Below, piece after piece: positions 42,952 to 51,211 of a DNA stretch of 52,425 nucleotides. Position numbers and translations under genes: made by a program. Under the pieces are notes generated by a model. That model had not been told where the DNA came from. It did not search any database and was given only the letters and a program-made list of their open reading frames with translations. Positions within the stretch are counted from its first letter, which is position 1, and each line of letters begins with the position of its first letter. The stretch comes from Micromonospora sp. AMSO31t (GTDB taxonomy: Bacteria; Actinomycetota; Actinomycetes; Mycobacteriales; Micromonosporaceae): the NCBI RefSeq assembly GCF_008868175.1, contig NZ_WBKT01000023.1, positions 1-52,425 of the forward strand, read 5' to 3'.

Positions 42952-43821
42952 GTGATCTCGGCACTCAACCGGCTCGTCGATTTCGTCGAAGAACACCTGA
43001 CCGAGGACTTCGACGTCGTCGGACTGGCCAGGACGCTCGGCACGACCGAATACCACCTGCGTCGCATGTTCTCGTCACTGGCCGGCATGCCGCTGTCGGA
43101 GTACGTGCGCCGGCGCCGCATGACCGTCGCCGCCGCGGACGTCGTTCGCGGCCGGGACGACCTGCTGAGCATCGCCGTCCGGCACGGATACGGCTCGACC
43201 GAGGCGTTCGGGCGTGCGTTCCGGGCGGTCCACGGCGCCGGCCCCGGTGAGGTTCGCCGCGACGGAGGCCCCCTTCGCACGCAACCGCAGCTCAGGTTCC
43301 GCCTGAGCGTCGAAGGGAGCAGACCCATGCACACCCGCATCGTTGACCGCCCCGCGTTCCGACTCGTCGGACACGCGGTGCGGGTCCCGCTGATCCACCA
43401 CGGCATCAACCCGCACATCCAGCGGCACATCGCCGCACTGCCGATGGAGGAGCACCTCCGGCTGAAGAGCCTCGGCGACACCGAGCCGCCGGGCCTCCTG
43501 CAGGTCTGCGACGACCTCGACCCCGACGGCGCCGAGGGCAGCGAACTGACCTACCTGCACGGGGTCGCTGTCGCACCGGACACGTCGACCCCGGACGACC
43601 TCGACGCCATCGAGGTCCCGGGCGGCAGGTGGGCGGTGTTCCGCACCACCGGGCCGCACCCGCAGGTCCTGCAGGAAACCTGGGCCGCCACCGCGACGGA
43701 CTGGTTCCCCTCCAACCCGTGGCGTCTGCGGCCCGGACCCTCGATCGTCGCGGTTCTCGACCGCGCGGCCGACTTCAGCACGGCGACCTGCGAACTGTGG
43801 CTGCCCGTCGAACCGACGTGA
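42952..43821 (+). CDS. AraC-family regulator with GyrI-like (effector-binding) domain
   Basis: Encodes 289 residues from GTG 42952 behind AGGGAGG. Two N-terminal HTH motifs (FDVVGLARTLGTTEYHLRRM, LLSIAVRHGYGSTEAFGRAF) form the AraC DNA-binding domain (about 1-105). The remainder, from TRIVDRPAFRLVGHAVRVPL to CELWLPVEPT, is the GyrI-like/Rob C-terminal fold that binds small drug-like ligands. This HTH-first order is that of Rob/SoxS-Rob hybrids. It could respond to toxic compounds; targets are not evident. Confidence 0.9.
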   Translation: MISALNRLVDFVEEHLTEDFDVVGLARTLGTTEYHLRRMFSSLAGMPLSEYVRRRRMTVAAADVVRGRDDLLSIAVRHGYGSTEAFGRAFRAVHGAGPGEVRRDGGPLRTQPQLRFRLSVEGSRPMHTRIVDRPAFRLVGHAVRVPLIHHGINPHIQRHIAALPMEEHLRLKSLGDTEPPGLLQVCDDLDPDGAEGSELTYLHGVAVAPDTSTPDDLDAIEVPGGRWAVFRTTGPHPQVLQETWAATATDWFPSNPWRLRPGPSIVAVLDRAADFSTATCELWLPVEPT

Positions 43822-43862
43822 CGATCCCTGGGGCGCCCCGGCCCGCGTGGGACCATGCGTCC

Positions 43863-44156
43863 ATGAACAGCGACGTCGCCATCGAGGTCAGCGCCCTGGC
43901 CATCAACGTCACGATCCCCGACGGGCTCCGCTGGACCGACACCCGACGCGGTGAGGAGTTCACGCTGACCACGCTCAACGTCCGGCTCCTGCCGGACGGG
44001 CGGCTCGCGGCGAAGGCGTACGGCCGGCCGACGGCCGGCGGCCGCGGCACCTACGTCTCGTTCCCCGTGCCCGACCGGCCCGAGCTGGTGGCCCTGGTCG
44101 ACAGGGCCGCCGGCCGGGCCGGCGAGCTGTGGGCCGCGCACCGCGGCCTCACCTGA
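43863..44156 (+). CDS. Hypothetical protein
   Basis: Encodes 97 residues. Mostly beta (VAIEVSALAINVTIPDGLRW, FTLTTLNVRLLPDGRLAAKA), with a C-terminal helix VALVDRAAGRAGELWAAHRG. No signal peptide or motif. It follows the AraC-type gene by 41 bases and could be its co-transcribed partner; no clear ribosome site is seen. Function unknown. Confidence 0.65.
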   Translation: MNSDVAIEVSALAINVTIPDGLRWTDTRRGEEFTLTTLNVRLLPDGRLAAKAYGRPTAGGRGTYVSFPVPDRPELVALVDRAAGRAGELWAAHRGLT

Positions 44157-44225
44157 GTCGGTACCGCCGCGGCGCGGCGGGCGCGGGGCGCACAGGCCGG
44201 ATGCACGATCGAGGCGCAAGGGTGG

Positions 44226-44831
44226 ATGGTCATGGCAGAGACCCGGCAGGTCCTGTTCGTGCAGGGCGGCGGCGCGGGCACGCACGACGAATGGGACGAC
44301 AAGCTGGTCGACAGCCTGCGGCGGGAGCTCGGGGACGGGTACGAGGTCCGCTACCCGCGCATGCCCGACGAGGACGACCCGAGCCACGCCCGGTGGAGCG
44401 CGGCCATCCGGCGTGAGCTGGCCGCCCTGGACGACGGCGCGGTCGTGGCCGGCCATTCGGTGGGCGCGACGATCCTCGTGAACGCGCTCGCCGAGCGGCC
44501 ACCGGAGCGGGAACTCGGCGCGATCCTGCTGATCGCCGCCCCGTTCGTCGGTGCGGGCGGCTGGCCCGGCGAGGAGTTCGAGCTGCCGCACGACCTCGGG
44601 GCGAGGCTGCCGCGCGGAGTTCCGGTGCATGTGTTCCACGGGCTTCGGGACGAGACCGCCCCGCCGTCGCACGCCGACCTGTACGCCCGCGCCGTCCCGC
44701 AGGCGCGGCTGCACCGGCTGCCCGGGCGCGATCACCAACTGGACAACGACCTGAGCGAGGTGGCGAGGACGATCCGTTCCGGCGACCTCGGACCCGGCAC
44801 CCCGGGACAGTCAGGAACCTCGTATCTGTAA
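44226..44831 (+). CDS. Alpha/beta hydrolase of the RBBP9/YdeN type
   Basis: Encodes 201 residues from ATG 44226, or 199 from ATG 44232, which has better spacing from GGGTGG. VLFVQGGGAGTHDEWDDKLV gives the oxyanion region, VVAGHSVGATILVNALAERP the nucleophile elbow GHSVG (Ser near 80), VFHGLRDETAPPSHADLY the Asp, and LPGRDHQLDNDLSEVA the His. The triad is therefore complete. Proteins of this small family are serine hydrolases of unsettled substrate. The gene ends 57 bases before the second sigma gene. Confidence 0.88.
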   Translation: MVMAETRQVLFVQGGGAGTHDEWDDKLVDSLRRELGDGYEVRYPRMPDEDDPSHARWSAAIRRELAALDDGAVVAGHSVGATILVNALAERPPERELGAILLIAAPFVGAGGWPGEEFELPHDLGARLPRGVPVHVFHGLRDETAPPSHADLYARAVPQARLHRLPGRDHQLDNDLSEVARTIRSGDLGPGTPGQSGTSYL

Positions 44832-44888
44832 CACCGGCGCCCGGCCGTACGAAGAAGGGGTGTAACGGCTACGAGAGAGGACGGCCCG

Positions 44889-45458
44889 GTGCATGATCCT
44901 GGCGCAGTGGAGGGTGATCTCTCCGGCATCGGAGCCGATCCGGTGGCCTTCGAGATCTTCTACCGGCGGCACGTGGAGGCGGTGGGCCGGTTCGTGGCCC
45001 GGCGGGTCGACGACCCCCACCTCGCCGCCGACCTGACCGCCGACGTGTTCCTGGCGGTGATCGAGTCGGCGGCCGGCTACCGGCCGGACCGGGGCAGCCA
45101 GATCGCCTGGCTGTTCGGGGTCGCCCGCAACGTCATCGCCGACGAGCGTCGCCGGGCGGCACAACGGCTGCGGGTGACCGGCCGACTGGCCGGACGACGG
45201 GACCTGGACGCCGACGACATCGCCCGCATCGAGGAGCGGATCGACGCCGAGTCGGCGGCGCGCCGCACGTGCCGGGCGCTGAGCGGGCTGCCCGAGCACA
45301 CCCGGGCGCTGGTCGAGAGCGTCGCCGTCGACGGCCTCACCGTCGCGGAGGCGGCGACCGCGCTCGGGATGTCCCCGGTCGCCGCGCGCGTCCGCCTGCA
45401 CCGCGCCCGTCGCGTCGTCCGCGCCGTGCTCGCCCGCCCCGCCGCCACCCTCGCCTGA
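44889..45458 (+). CDS. ECF RNA polymerase sigma factor (second of the window)
   Basis: Encodes 189 residues from GTG 44889. Region 2: FEIFYRRHVEAVGRFVARRV, LAADLTADVFLAVIESAAGY and GSQIAWLFGVARNVIADERR. Region 4: LPEHTRALVESVAVDGLTVA and EAATALGMSPVAARVRLHRA. TGTAAC occurs twice upstream (44827-44832 and 44861-44866), and CGTACGA follows the first copy; these may be promoter boxes but the spacing is unusual, so I leave them unassigned. The next gene, 18 bases on, encodes its probable membrane partner. It does not share the GGAACC-N14-GGTGTC promoter of the other sigma operon. Confidence 0.9.
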   Translation: MHDPGAVEGDLSGIGADPVAFEIFYRRHVEAVGRFVARRVDDPHLAADLTADVFLAVIESAAGYRPDRGSQIAWLFGVARNVIADERRRAAQRLRVTGRLAGRRDLDADDIARIEERIDAESAARRTCRALSGLPEHTRALVESVAVDGLTVAEAATALGMSPVAARVRLHRARRVVRAVLARPAATLA

Positions 45459-45476
45459 TCGAACGGAGACGACGCC

Positions 45477-46442
45477 ATGACGAGGACCGAGCAGTCAGCG
45501 CACGGCTTCGAGGAGCAGCTCCTCACGGATCTGAAGGCACACATCCTCCAGCGGTCGGAGCCCGCTCCGGCGGGCCGTCCGGTCGGACACCGGAGCCGGT
45601 TCCGGCGCGGTTGGCGCCTCGCCGGAGCATTCGGGCTGGCGGTGGCGCTGACCGCCGGTGTCCTGGCGGCCCAGGCCGTGGGACTGGGCAGCCAGCGACC
45701 GCCCACGGCCAGCGCGTCGGAGATCCTCCGCCTGGCCGCCGACGCCGCCCGGCAGCAGCCGGAGCTCAGCGCCAGGCCCGACCAGTACGTCTTCACGGAG
45801 GCGCTGGCGACGAGGCGGGAGCGGCCGGACAGCGGCCCGTACCTCACCACGCGGGTGCAGATGTGGCAGTCGGCCGGGGGAGTCGCGCACCCGCAGGCGC
45901 GGTACCGGCCGGAGGCGGAACCGAACGGGTGGGGCCAACTGCGCGTGCTCCGACCTCTCGATCCCGCGGATCCCACGAAGGAGCTCGACGAGCTTCCGTC
46001 GCCCGCCTACCACGGCGACCTGCCCACCGACCCGGACCGGCTGCTCCGATACCTCCGGGACCACCCCGTCGACCTGCACCTCCCCGAGGGAGCCGACGAG
46101 AAGGCCGTGTACGGGGGCGAGAGCATGCCGTACACCACGGCGCGGTCGGTGCTCGACGGCTACGTGCCGCCCCGGGCGCTGGCGGCGCTGTTCGAACTGC
46201 TGGCGCGGGAACCCGGAGCGGTCGTCGTCCCGGGCGACGTGGTCGACGCCGCGGGCCGGCACGGCGTGGCGATCCGCATGCCCGGTGTCATCGGGGGCAA
46301 CATCGACTTCCTCTTCGACCGGGACACCCACGTCTACCTGGGCACCCGCGGGTCGGTGGTGCGCGACGGCAGGGAGTCGCCCGAATCGGCCGTCGCGCGG
46401 CTGCGCGTCGCGATCGTCGACCGGCCGGGTCAACTGCCCTGA
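45477..46442 (+). CDS. Membrane protein of the CU044_5270 type, partner of the ECF sigma factor
   Basis: Encodes 321 residues; ATG 45477 follows GGAGACG. A cytoplasmic N-terminus of about 45 residues precedes one membrane helix (LAGAFGLAVALTAGVLAAQA, about 47-66). The outer domain begins with ASASEILRLAADAARQQPEL and contains PDQYVFTEALATRRE and YTTARSVLDGYVPPRALAAL. This layout, sigma gene followed by a one-helix protein with this outer domain, recurs in actinomycetes under the name CU044_5270 family. It may act as anti-sigma factor and sensor; no classical anti-sigma motif is present, so the role is inferred. Confidence 0.8.
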   Translation: MTRTEQSAHGFEEQLLTDLKAHILQRSEPAPAGRPVGHRSRFRRGWRLAGAFGLAVALTAGVLAAQAVGLGSQRPPTASASEILRLAADAARQQPELSARPDQYVFTEALATRRERPDSGPYLTTRVQMWQSAGGVAHPQARYRPEAEPNGWGQLRVLRPLDPADPTKELDELPSPAYHGDLPTDPDRLLRYLRDHPVDLHLPEGADEKAVYGGESMPYTTARSVLDGYVPPRALAALFELLAREPGAVVVPGDVVDAAGRHGVAIRMPGVIGGNIDFLFDRDTHVYLGTRGSVVRDGRESPESAVARLRVAIVDRPGQLP

Positions 46443-46460
46443 CCGGTGGCGGCCGCGCCC

Positions 46461-48140
46461 TCAGCCCTCGGCGAGCAGGCGGTCGCGGACCTCGCGGCGG
46501 AGGACCTTGCCGATCTGCGAGCGGGGCAGTTCGTCGACCACCACGACGCGGCGCGGCACCTTGTAGCCGGCGAGGTGCTGGCGGCAGGCCGAGCGGACCG
46601 AGTCCGGGCCGGCGCCCACCCCCGGGTCCAGCACGACGGCGGCCACCACCTCCTCGCCGTCCCCGGTGGGCAGGCCGACCGCGGCGGCCTCGCGGACGCC
46701 GGGGATCCGGAGCAGCGCCTCCTCCACCTCGGACGGGTAGACGTTGAACCCGCCCGTGATGATCAGTTCCTTGATCCGGTCGACGACGGTGACGAAGCCG
46801 TCGGCGTCCATGGTGACCACGTCGCCGGTGCGCAGCCAACCGCCGGGCAGCAGGACCCGAGCCGTCTCGTCGGGGCGGTTCCAGTAGCCGGTGAACACCT
46901 GCGGTCCGCGGACCAGCAGCTCGCCGGCCTCCCCGGGGGCGCGGTCCCGGGTCGGGTCCTCCGGGTCGACGAGGCGCACCTCGGTGGACGGGAACGGCAC
47001 GCCGACGGTGCCCGGGCGGCGGGTCGGGGCGACCGGGTTGCCCAGCGTGATGGGCGAGGTCTCGGTCATCCCGTAGCCCTCGACCAGCAGCCCGCCGGTC
47101 ACCGACTCCCAGAGGTCCACGGTGGCCGGCGGGAGGGCCATCGCGCCGGAGATCGCGTACCGGATGGAGGTGAGGTCGACGCCGCGTTCCCGGGCCGCGG
47201 TGGCGAGGCGCGCGTAGACCGGCGGGACGGCGGGCAGGAAGGTCGGCGGGCGGCGGCGCGCCGCGTCGAGCACCTGGTCGAGGTCGAAGCGGGGGAAGAG
47301 CACCAGGGTGGCGCCGATGCTCACCGCGAAGGTGAGGCAGAGGGTCAGGCCGTAGGCGTGGAACAGCGGCAGCACCGCGTACACCGTCTCGGCGCCGTCG
47401 CGCAGGCCGGGCACCCAGGCCCGGCCCTGCGCGGCGTTGGCCCGCAGGTTGCGGTGGGTCAGCACGGCGCCCTTGGGGACGCCGGTGGTGCCGCCGGTGT
47501 ACTGGAGCAGCGCGGTGTCGGTGGGTCGGGGCGCGGGGTGGTCGGCGGCCAGCGGGGTGGCGTCGGCGACCAGCGCCGGCCAGGAGAGCGCGTCGGGGGC
47601 CGGGGCGGTCATCGCGGCCCGGGCGGCGCGGACCTTGGGCAGCGGCAGCCGCAGCGCCCAGCGCTTGAGGCGCGGCAGCGCCCCGGGCAGGTCCACGGCC
47701 ACCACGGTCTCGACCGCGCCGCGGCCGGCGACCAGCGCCGCCACCTTGTCCCACACCACGGCGACCCGGGCGCCGTGGTCGGCGAGCTGGTGGGCCAGCT
47801 CGTCGGCCGTGTAGAGCGGGTTGTGCTCGACCACCACGGCGCCGAGGCGCAGCACCGCGTAGAAGGCGACCACGTGCTGCGGGCAGTTCGGCAGCACCAG
47901 CGCGACCCGGTCGCCGGGGCCGACGCCGAGCCGGCGCAGCGCCTCGGCGGCCCGGGCCACCTGGTCGGCCAGCTCGGCGTAGGTGGTGGTGGCGCCGTAG
48001 AAGTCGAGGGCGACCCGCGGGCCGAACCGGCGGGCGGCGTCGGTGATCAGGTCCACCAGCGAGCCGGCCGGCTCCGGGATCTCGGCCGGTACGCCCGGGG
48101 CGTAGCTGCGCGTCCAGGGCCGCTGCGCGGTCGCGTCCAT
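46461..48140 (-). CDS. Long-chain fatty-acid-CoA ligase
   Basis: Encodes 559 residues; ATG 48140 follows CGAGGAGAG. ATP/AMP motif YTGGTTGVPKGAVLTHRN (about 207-224), the acyl-adenylate motif GYGMTETSP (about 355) and GWLRTGDVVTMDADGFVTVV, then DRIKELIITGGFNVYPSEVE (about 440-459) and the C-terminal Lys in LPRSQIGKVLRRE complete an ANL-superfamily FadD. It makes acyl-CoA from fatty acid, ATP and CoA. Three TAACTT repeats sit in its promoter region (48179-48215), suggesting control by a fatty-acid-responsive regulator encoded elsewhere. Confidence 0.93.
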   Translation of the reverse strand: MDATAQRPWTRSYAPGVPAEIPEPAGSLVDLITDAARRFGPRVALDFYGATTTYAELADQVARAAEALRRLGVGPGDRVALVLPNCPQHVVAFYAVLRLGAVVVEHNPLYTADELAHQLADHGARVAVVWDKVAALVAGRGAVETVVAVDLPGALPRLKRWALRLPLPKVRAARAAMTAPAPDALSWPALVADATPLAADHPAPRPTDTALLQYTGGTTGVPKGAVLTHRNLRANAAQGRAWVPGLRDGAETVYAVLPLFHAYGLTLCLTFAVSIGATLVLFPRFDLDQVLDAARRRPPTFLPAVPPVYARLATAARERGVDLTSIRYAISGAMALPPATVDLWESVTGGLLVEGYGMTETSPITLGNPVAPTRRPGTVGVPFPSTEVRLVDPEDPTRDRAPGEAGELLVRGPQVFTGYWNRPDETARVLLPGGWLRTGDVVTMDADGFVTVVDRIKELIITGGFNVYPSEVEEALLRIPGVREAAAVGLPTGDGEEVVAAVVLDPGVGAGPDSVRSACRQHLAGYKVPRRVVVVDELPRSQIGKVLRREVRDRLLAEG

Positions 48141-48178
48141 CGCCGTCTCTCCTCGCTGCCGGATGACGGCCCTCAGCC

Positions 48179-48215
48179 TAACTTAACCACCCGGTAACTT
48201 ACCCCGCGGTAACTT
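48179..48215 (-). promoter_or_regulatory. Three TAACTT repeats with a GGTAA-C-TTACC palindrome before the acyl-CoA ligase gene
   Basis: TAACTT occurs at 48179-48184, 48195-48200 and 48210-48215, spaced 16 and 15 bases, about 1.5 helical turns. The middle copy is part of GGTAACTTACC (48193-48203), symmetric around one base. On the coding strand TAAGTT (48185-48180) could itself be the -10 box, so a repressor bound here would block it. Confidence 0.5.
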
Positions 48216-48263
48216 TGCTGGGTTCGTCACACGGCGCGCAGCGGCGAGGTGGGGTGCGCCCGA

Positions 48264-48440
48264 TCAGCGGCGGCCGGCGGGCCGGTTCAGCACCCGTCGG
48301 GTCTTCACGGCGCCCAGCACGATGACCACGACCAACGCGACCAGACCGATGATGATCAGCCAGCGGACCGCCTCCAGCAGCAGCCCGAGCAGGATGAGCA
48401 CGCCGGCCACGACGCCGACGATCCAGAGCAACGCCCGCAT
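48264..48440 (-). CDS. 58-residue membrane protein
   Basis: ATG 48440 follows GGGAGGGTGAC at good spacing. Two hydrophobic segments, LLWIVGVVAGVLILLGLLL (about 4-22) and WLIIIGLVALVVVVIVLGAV (about 27-45), are joined by a short EAVR loop; the C-terminus KTRRVLNRPAGRR is basic and should face the cytoplasm. No family or function recognised. Small two-helix proteins of this kind are common in actinomycetes. Confidence 0.7.
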   Translation of the reverse strand: MRALLWIVGVVAGVLILLGLLLEAVRWLIIIGLVALVVVIVLGAVKTRRVLNRPAGRR

Positions 48441-48512
48441 GTCACCCTCCCGGGAGTACGGTGGGCCGCCCGCTTTCCCGCTCCGGCTCCCGCCATGCCT
48501 GCCCGGGGCCGG

Positions 48513-49226
48513 TCAGTGCCGGGCCACGTACACGGTGTTCGCGGCCTCCCGGCCCTGCAACGGGTTCGGGAAGCGCACGACGTGCGCCACCGAGGTCGGG
48601 AACACCTCGGTCAGCGTCCGCTGGAAGGCCGCGTCGGGCGGGTCGTTCGACCAGAGCGCGAACACCCCGTCCGGGTGCAGCAGTGCGGCCAGCCGGCGCA
48701 GCCCGTCCACCGTGTAGAAGTCGGCGTGACTGGGGTGCAGCACCTGGCGTGGGGAGTGGTCCACGTCGAGCAGCACCGCGTGGAACCGGCGCCCCGGCGC
48801 CTCCGGATCGAACCCGGCGCCGCCCGCGACCGCCGCGAAGAAGTCCGCCCGGACGAACCGGGTCCGCGCGTCGGCGGCCAGCCCGGCGGCGAACGGGAGC
48901 AGGTCCCGGCGGTGCCAGTCGATCACGTCCTCGATCGCCTCCACCACCAGCAGCGAGCGCACCCGGGGATCCTCCAGCGCGGTGCGCGCCGTGTAGCCGA
49001 GGCCCAGCCCGCCCACCACCACGTCCAGGGCCCCGCCGGCCAGCGGGGCCAGCCCGAGCCGGGCGAGTTCGATCTCCGCGACCGGGAAGAGGCTGGACAT
49101 CAGGAACTCGTCGTCGAGCTTCACCTCGTACACGTCGACGTCGAGCGACGGGTCGCGGCGCCGGCGCAGACTGATCTCGCCGATCGGCGTCTCCCGCCAA
49201 GCCAGTTCCTCGAAGCGTGCGCTCAC
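48513..49226 (-). CDS. Spermidine synthase-like protein
   Basis: Encodes 237 residues from GTG 49226 behind GGAGAGGAC. DVVVGGLGLGYTARTALEDP (about 68-87) is the glycine-rich AdoMet-type loop; VRSLLVVEAIEDVIDWHRRD gives the acidic end of the next strand; FHAVLLDVDHSPRQVLHP carries the strand-4 Asp pair. The fold is that of polyamine synthases, but the aminopropyl-transfer residues are not clearly conserved, so a different methyl- or aminopropyl-transferase activity is possible. Its 5' end faces the dehydrogenase gene at 49405. Confidence 0.82.
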   Translation of the reverse strand: MSARFEELAWRETPIGEISLRRRRDPSLDVDVYEVKLDDEFLMSSLFPVAEIELARLGLAPLAGGALDVVVGGLGLGYTARTALEDPRVRSLLVVEAIEDVIDWHRRDLLPFAAGLAADARTRFVRADFFAAVAGGAGFDPEAPGRRFHAVLLDVDHSPRQVLHPSHADFYTVDGLRRLAALLHPDGVFALWSNDPPDAAFQRTLTEVFPTSVAHVVRFPNPLQGREAANTVYVARH

Positions 49227-49404
49227 GGGTGTCCTCTCCACCGGTCCGTGACCGGATGCTACCGACCGGTCGGCCGACGGCCCGAGGATACGGGCGGCGC
49301 GGCCGTTTTTCCGCGTCCGGCGGCATCGGCGGGCCGGCGACGGGTACGCCGCCGACGACTCCGGCTCGGCGCGGGGGTCGAGGACGCCGGAGAGGGGAGC
49401 GGAC

Positions 49405-50418
49405 GTGGCGGAGATGCTGGCCGGACGGCTGCACGTGGCCGATCGGGCCCTGCGGATGGAATCGGTGCCGGTGCCCGAGCCGGGGCGCGGGCAGGTGCGG
49501 ATCCGGGTCGCCGCCGCCGGCGTGTGCCTGTCGGACGTGCACCTGATCGACGGCACCCTCACCCCGCTGTACCTGGGCGGGGACGCGGTGACCCTCGGCC
49601 ACGAGGTCGCGGGCACGGTGGACGCCCTCGGTTACGGGGTGACGGGCTGGCAGCCCGGCCAGCGGGTGCTGCTCCAGGCGGGGGAGCGGGACCGGTTCGG
49701 CCTGGTCCTCACCCGCGGTGTCGACTACGACGGCGGCTGGGCCGAATACGCCGTGGCCCGCGAGGACACCCTGGTCCCCGTCCCGGACCTGCTCCCGTTC
49801 GAGCAGGCCTGCATCATCCCCGACGCGGTCTCCACGCCCTGGGCGGCGGTGACCGAGACCGCCCGGGTCCGGCCGGCGGAGGCGGTCGCCGTGTGGGGCG
49901 TCGGTGGCCTCGGCGCGCACGCGGTGCAGTTGCTGCTGCTGGTCGGCGCGGCCCCGGTGATCGCCGTGGACCCGCTGCCCGCGGCCCGGGACCGGGCGGT
50001 CGCCCTCGGCGCCGACGTGGCCCTCGACCCGGCGGACGACGGCTTCAAGGACGCCGTGCTCGAACTCGTCGGTACCCGGGGGCTCGACGTGGCGTTCGAC
50101 TTCGCCGGCGTCAACGCGGTCCGCGAGCAGGCCATGACCGTGCTCGGCCGCCACGGCCGGCTGGTGCTCGCCGGCATCGCCAACCAGCCGATCAGCATCC
50201 CGTCGGACAGCCGCTTCACCTACAACCGGCAGGCGGTGCTCGGCCACTACGGCTCCGAGGCCGAGCACGTCGGACAGCTGGTCACCCTCACCGGGCTGGG
50301 CCGGCTCGACCTGTCCGCGTCGGTCAGCGACGTGCTGCCGCTGGCGGACGCGCCGGAGGCCGTGCGCCGGGTGCACGAGAAGGAGGGCAACCCGATCCGG
50401 CTGATCCTGCGGCCCTGA
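49405..50418 (+). CDS. Zinc-type medium-chain alcohol dehydrogenase without structural zinc site
   Basis: Encodes 337 residues from GTG 49405 behind GAGAGGGGAGC. Catalytic zinc ligands: Cys in AAGVCLSDVH (about 39) and GHE in TLGHEVAGTV (about 66). The Rossmann motif AVWGVGGLGAHAVQL (about 165-179) and the Asp of IAVDPLPAARDRA point to NAD(H). The usual four-cysteine structural-zinc lobe is absent: the segment after GQRVLLQAGERDRFGL has no Cys. This happens in several MDR subfamilies. Substrate unknown. Confidence 0.9.
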   Translation: MAEMLAGRLHVADRALRMESVPVPEPGRGQVRIRVAAAGVCLSDVHLIDGTLTPLYLGGDAVTLGHEVAGTVDALGYGVTGWQPGQRVLLQAGERDRFGLVLTRGVDYDGGWAEYAVAREDTLVPVPDLLPFEQACIIPDAVSTPWAAVTETARVRPAEAVAVWGVGGLGAHAVQLLLLVGAAPVIAVDPLPAARDRAVALGADVALDPADDGFKDAVLELVGTRGLDVAFDFAGVNAVREQAMTVLGRHGRLVLAGIANQPISIPSDSRFTYNRQAVLGHYGSEAEHVGQLVTLTGLGRLDLSASVSDVLPLADAPEAVRRVHEKEGNPIRLILRP

Positions 50419-50433
50419 CGGTCGCGGCGCCGG

Positions 50434-51039
50434 TCAGTCGGGGCGGCTCGCCACGACCACCGTGTCGAGGGCGTCGACGGTGCCGCCGTCGGTGGTGGGC
50501 ACCGGGCGGCGGGCCGTCTCGGCACGCCGGATGTGCAGCCCGGCCAACCCGTCGACCACCGCCTCCGGGGTGAGCAGCACGGCCGGGTCCTGCGGTCCGC
50601 CGGTGCCGCCGGTCAGGTTCGCCACGTCGTGGCCGACCACCACGAGGCTCCCGCCGGGGCGCAGCGCCTGCTTGGCCGCGGCCAGCACCCGGGCGAGGTC
50701 GCCGGCGGGCAGGTGCAGGTAGCTGATCAGCACGAGGTCGTAGCTGCCCGGCACCGGCCGGTACGCGGTCACGTCGGCGACCCGCCACTCCACCTGGACG
50801 CCCCGGCCGGCGGCCAGCTCACGCCCCCGGCCGACGGCCACGGGCGAGAAGTCCACAGCGGTGACCCGCCAGCCCTGCTCCGCCAGCCAGACCGCGTTGC
50901 GCCCCTCACCCGCGGCCAGGTCCAGCGCGACGCCGGGGGTGAGCCCGGTGACCGACTCGACCACGAAGCGGTTCGGCTCAGCGCTCCACACCAGACCCGG
51001 CGTGCTCGCGTACCGGGTGTCCCAGGCGCTGCTGTCCAC
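50434..51039 (-). CDS. SAM-dependent methyltransferase, related to that at 41660-42313
   Basis: Encodes 201 residues from GTG 51039 behind GGAGGAGACACA. Motif I VALDLAAGEGRNAVWLAEQG (about 40-59) and WRVTAVDFSPVAVGRGRELA follow the segment ESVTGLTPG that is nearly the same in the other methyltransferase (AEVTGLTPG). Later YDLVLISYLHLPAGDLARVL and PGGSLVVVGHDVANLTGG. TehB-like small-molecule methyltransferase; substrate unknown. It converges with the dehydrogenase gene, 15 bases between the stops. Confidence 0.88.
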   Translation of the reverse strand: MDSSAWDTRYASTPGLVWSAEPNRFVVESVTGLTPGVALDLAAGEGRNAVWLAEQGWRVTAVDFSPVAVGRGRELAAGRGVQVEWRVADVTAYRPVPGSYDLVLISYLHLPAGDLARVLAAAKQALRPGGSLVVVGHDVANLTGGTGGPQDPAVLLTPEAVVDGLAGLHIRRAETARRPVPTTDGGTVDALDTVVVASRPD

Positions 51040-51211
51040 TGTGTCTCCTCCTTCGGCGGCCCCACACCGCCATGGTGACCGTACCGGCTCCGGCAAGCGC
51101 TCCCCGACGAGTCCCGCCATCGCCGGCGGTCGCCGGCCGACACGGAGGGTCCCCGGGAGATCGACGGAGCGCTTATCCTGTGCGCCGACGATCCTTCTCG
51201 GAAGGGACCCG

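Noticed and set aside
44814..44867. GGAACC or TGTAAC boxes as promoter of the second ECF operon
   Set aside because: Spacing to any -10-like box (CGTACGA) does not match known ECF promoters; kept only as a remark.
46446..48197. 583-residue plus-strand open frame
   Set aside because: Antisense shadow of the acyl-CoA ligase, Gly/Arg/Asp/His-rich without motifs.
48442..50376. 644-residue minus-strand open frame
   Set aside because: Overlaps the dehydrogenase and the spermidine-synthase-like gene in wrong frames; no ribosome site or domain.
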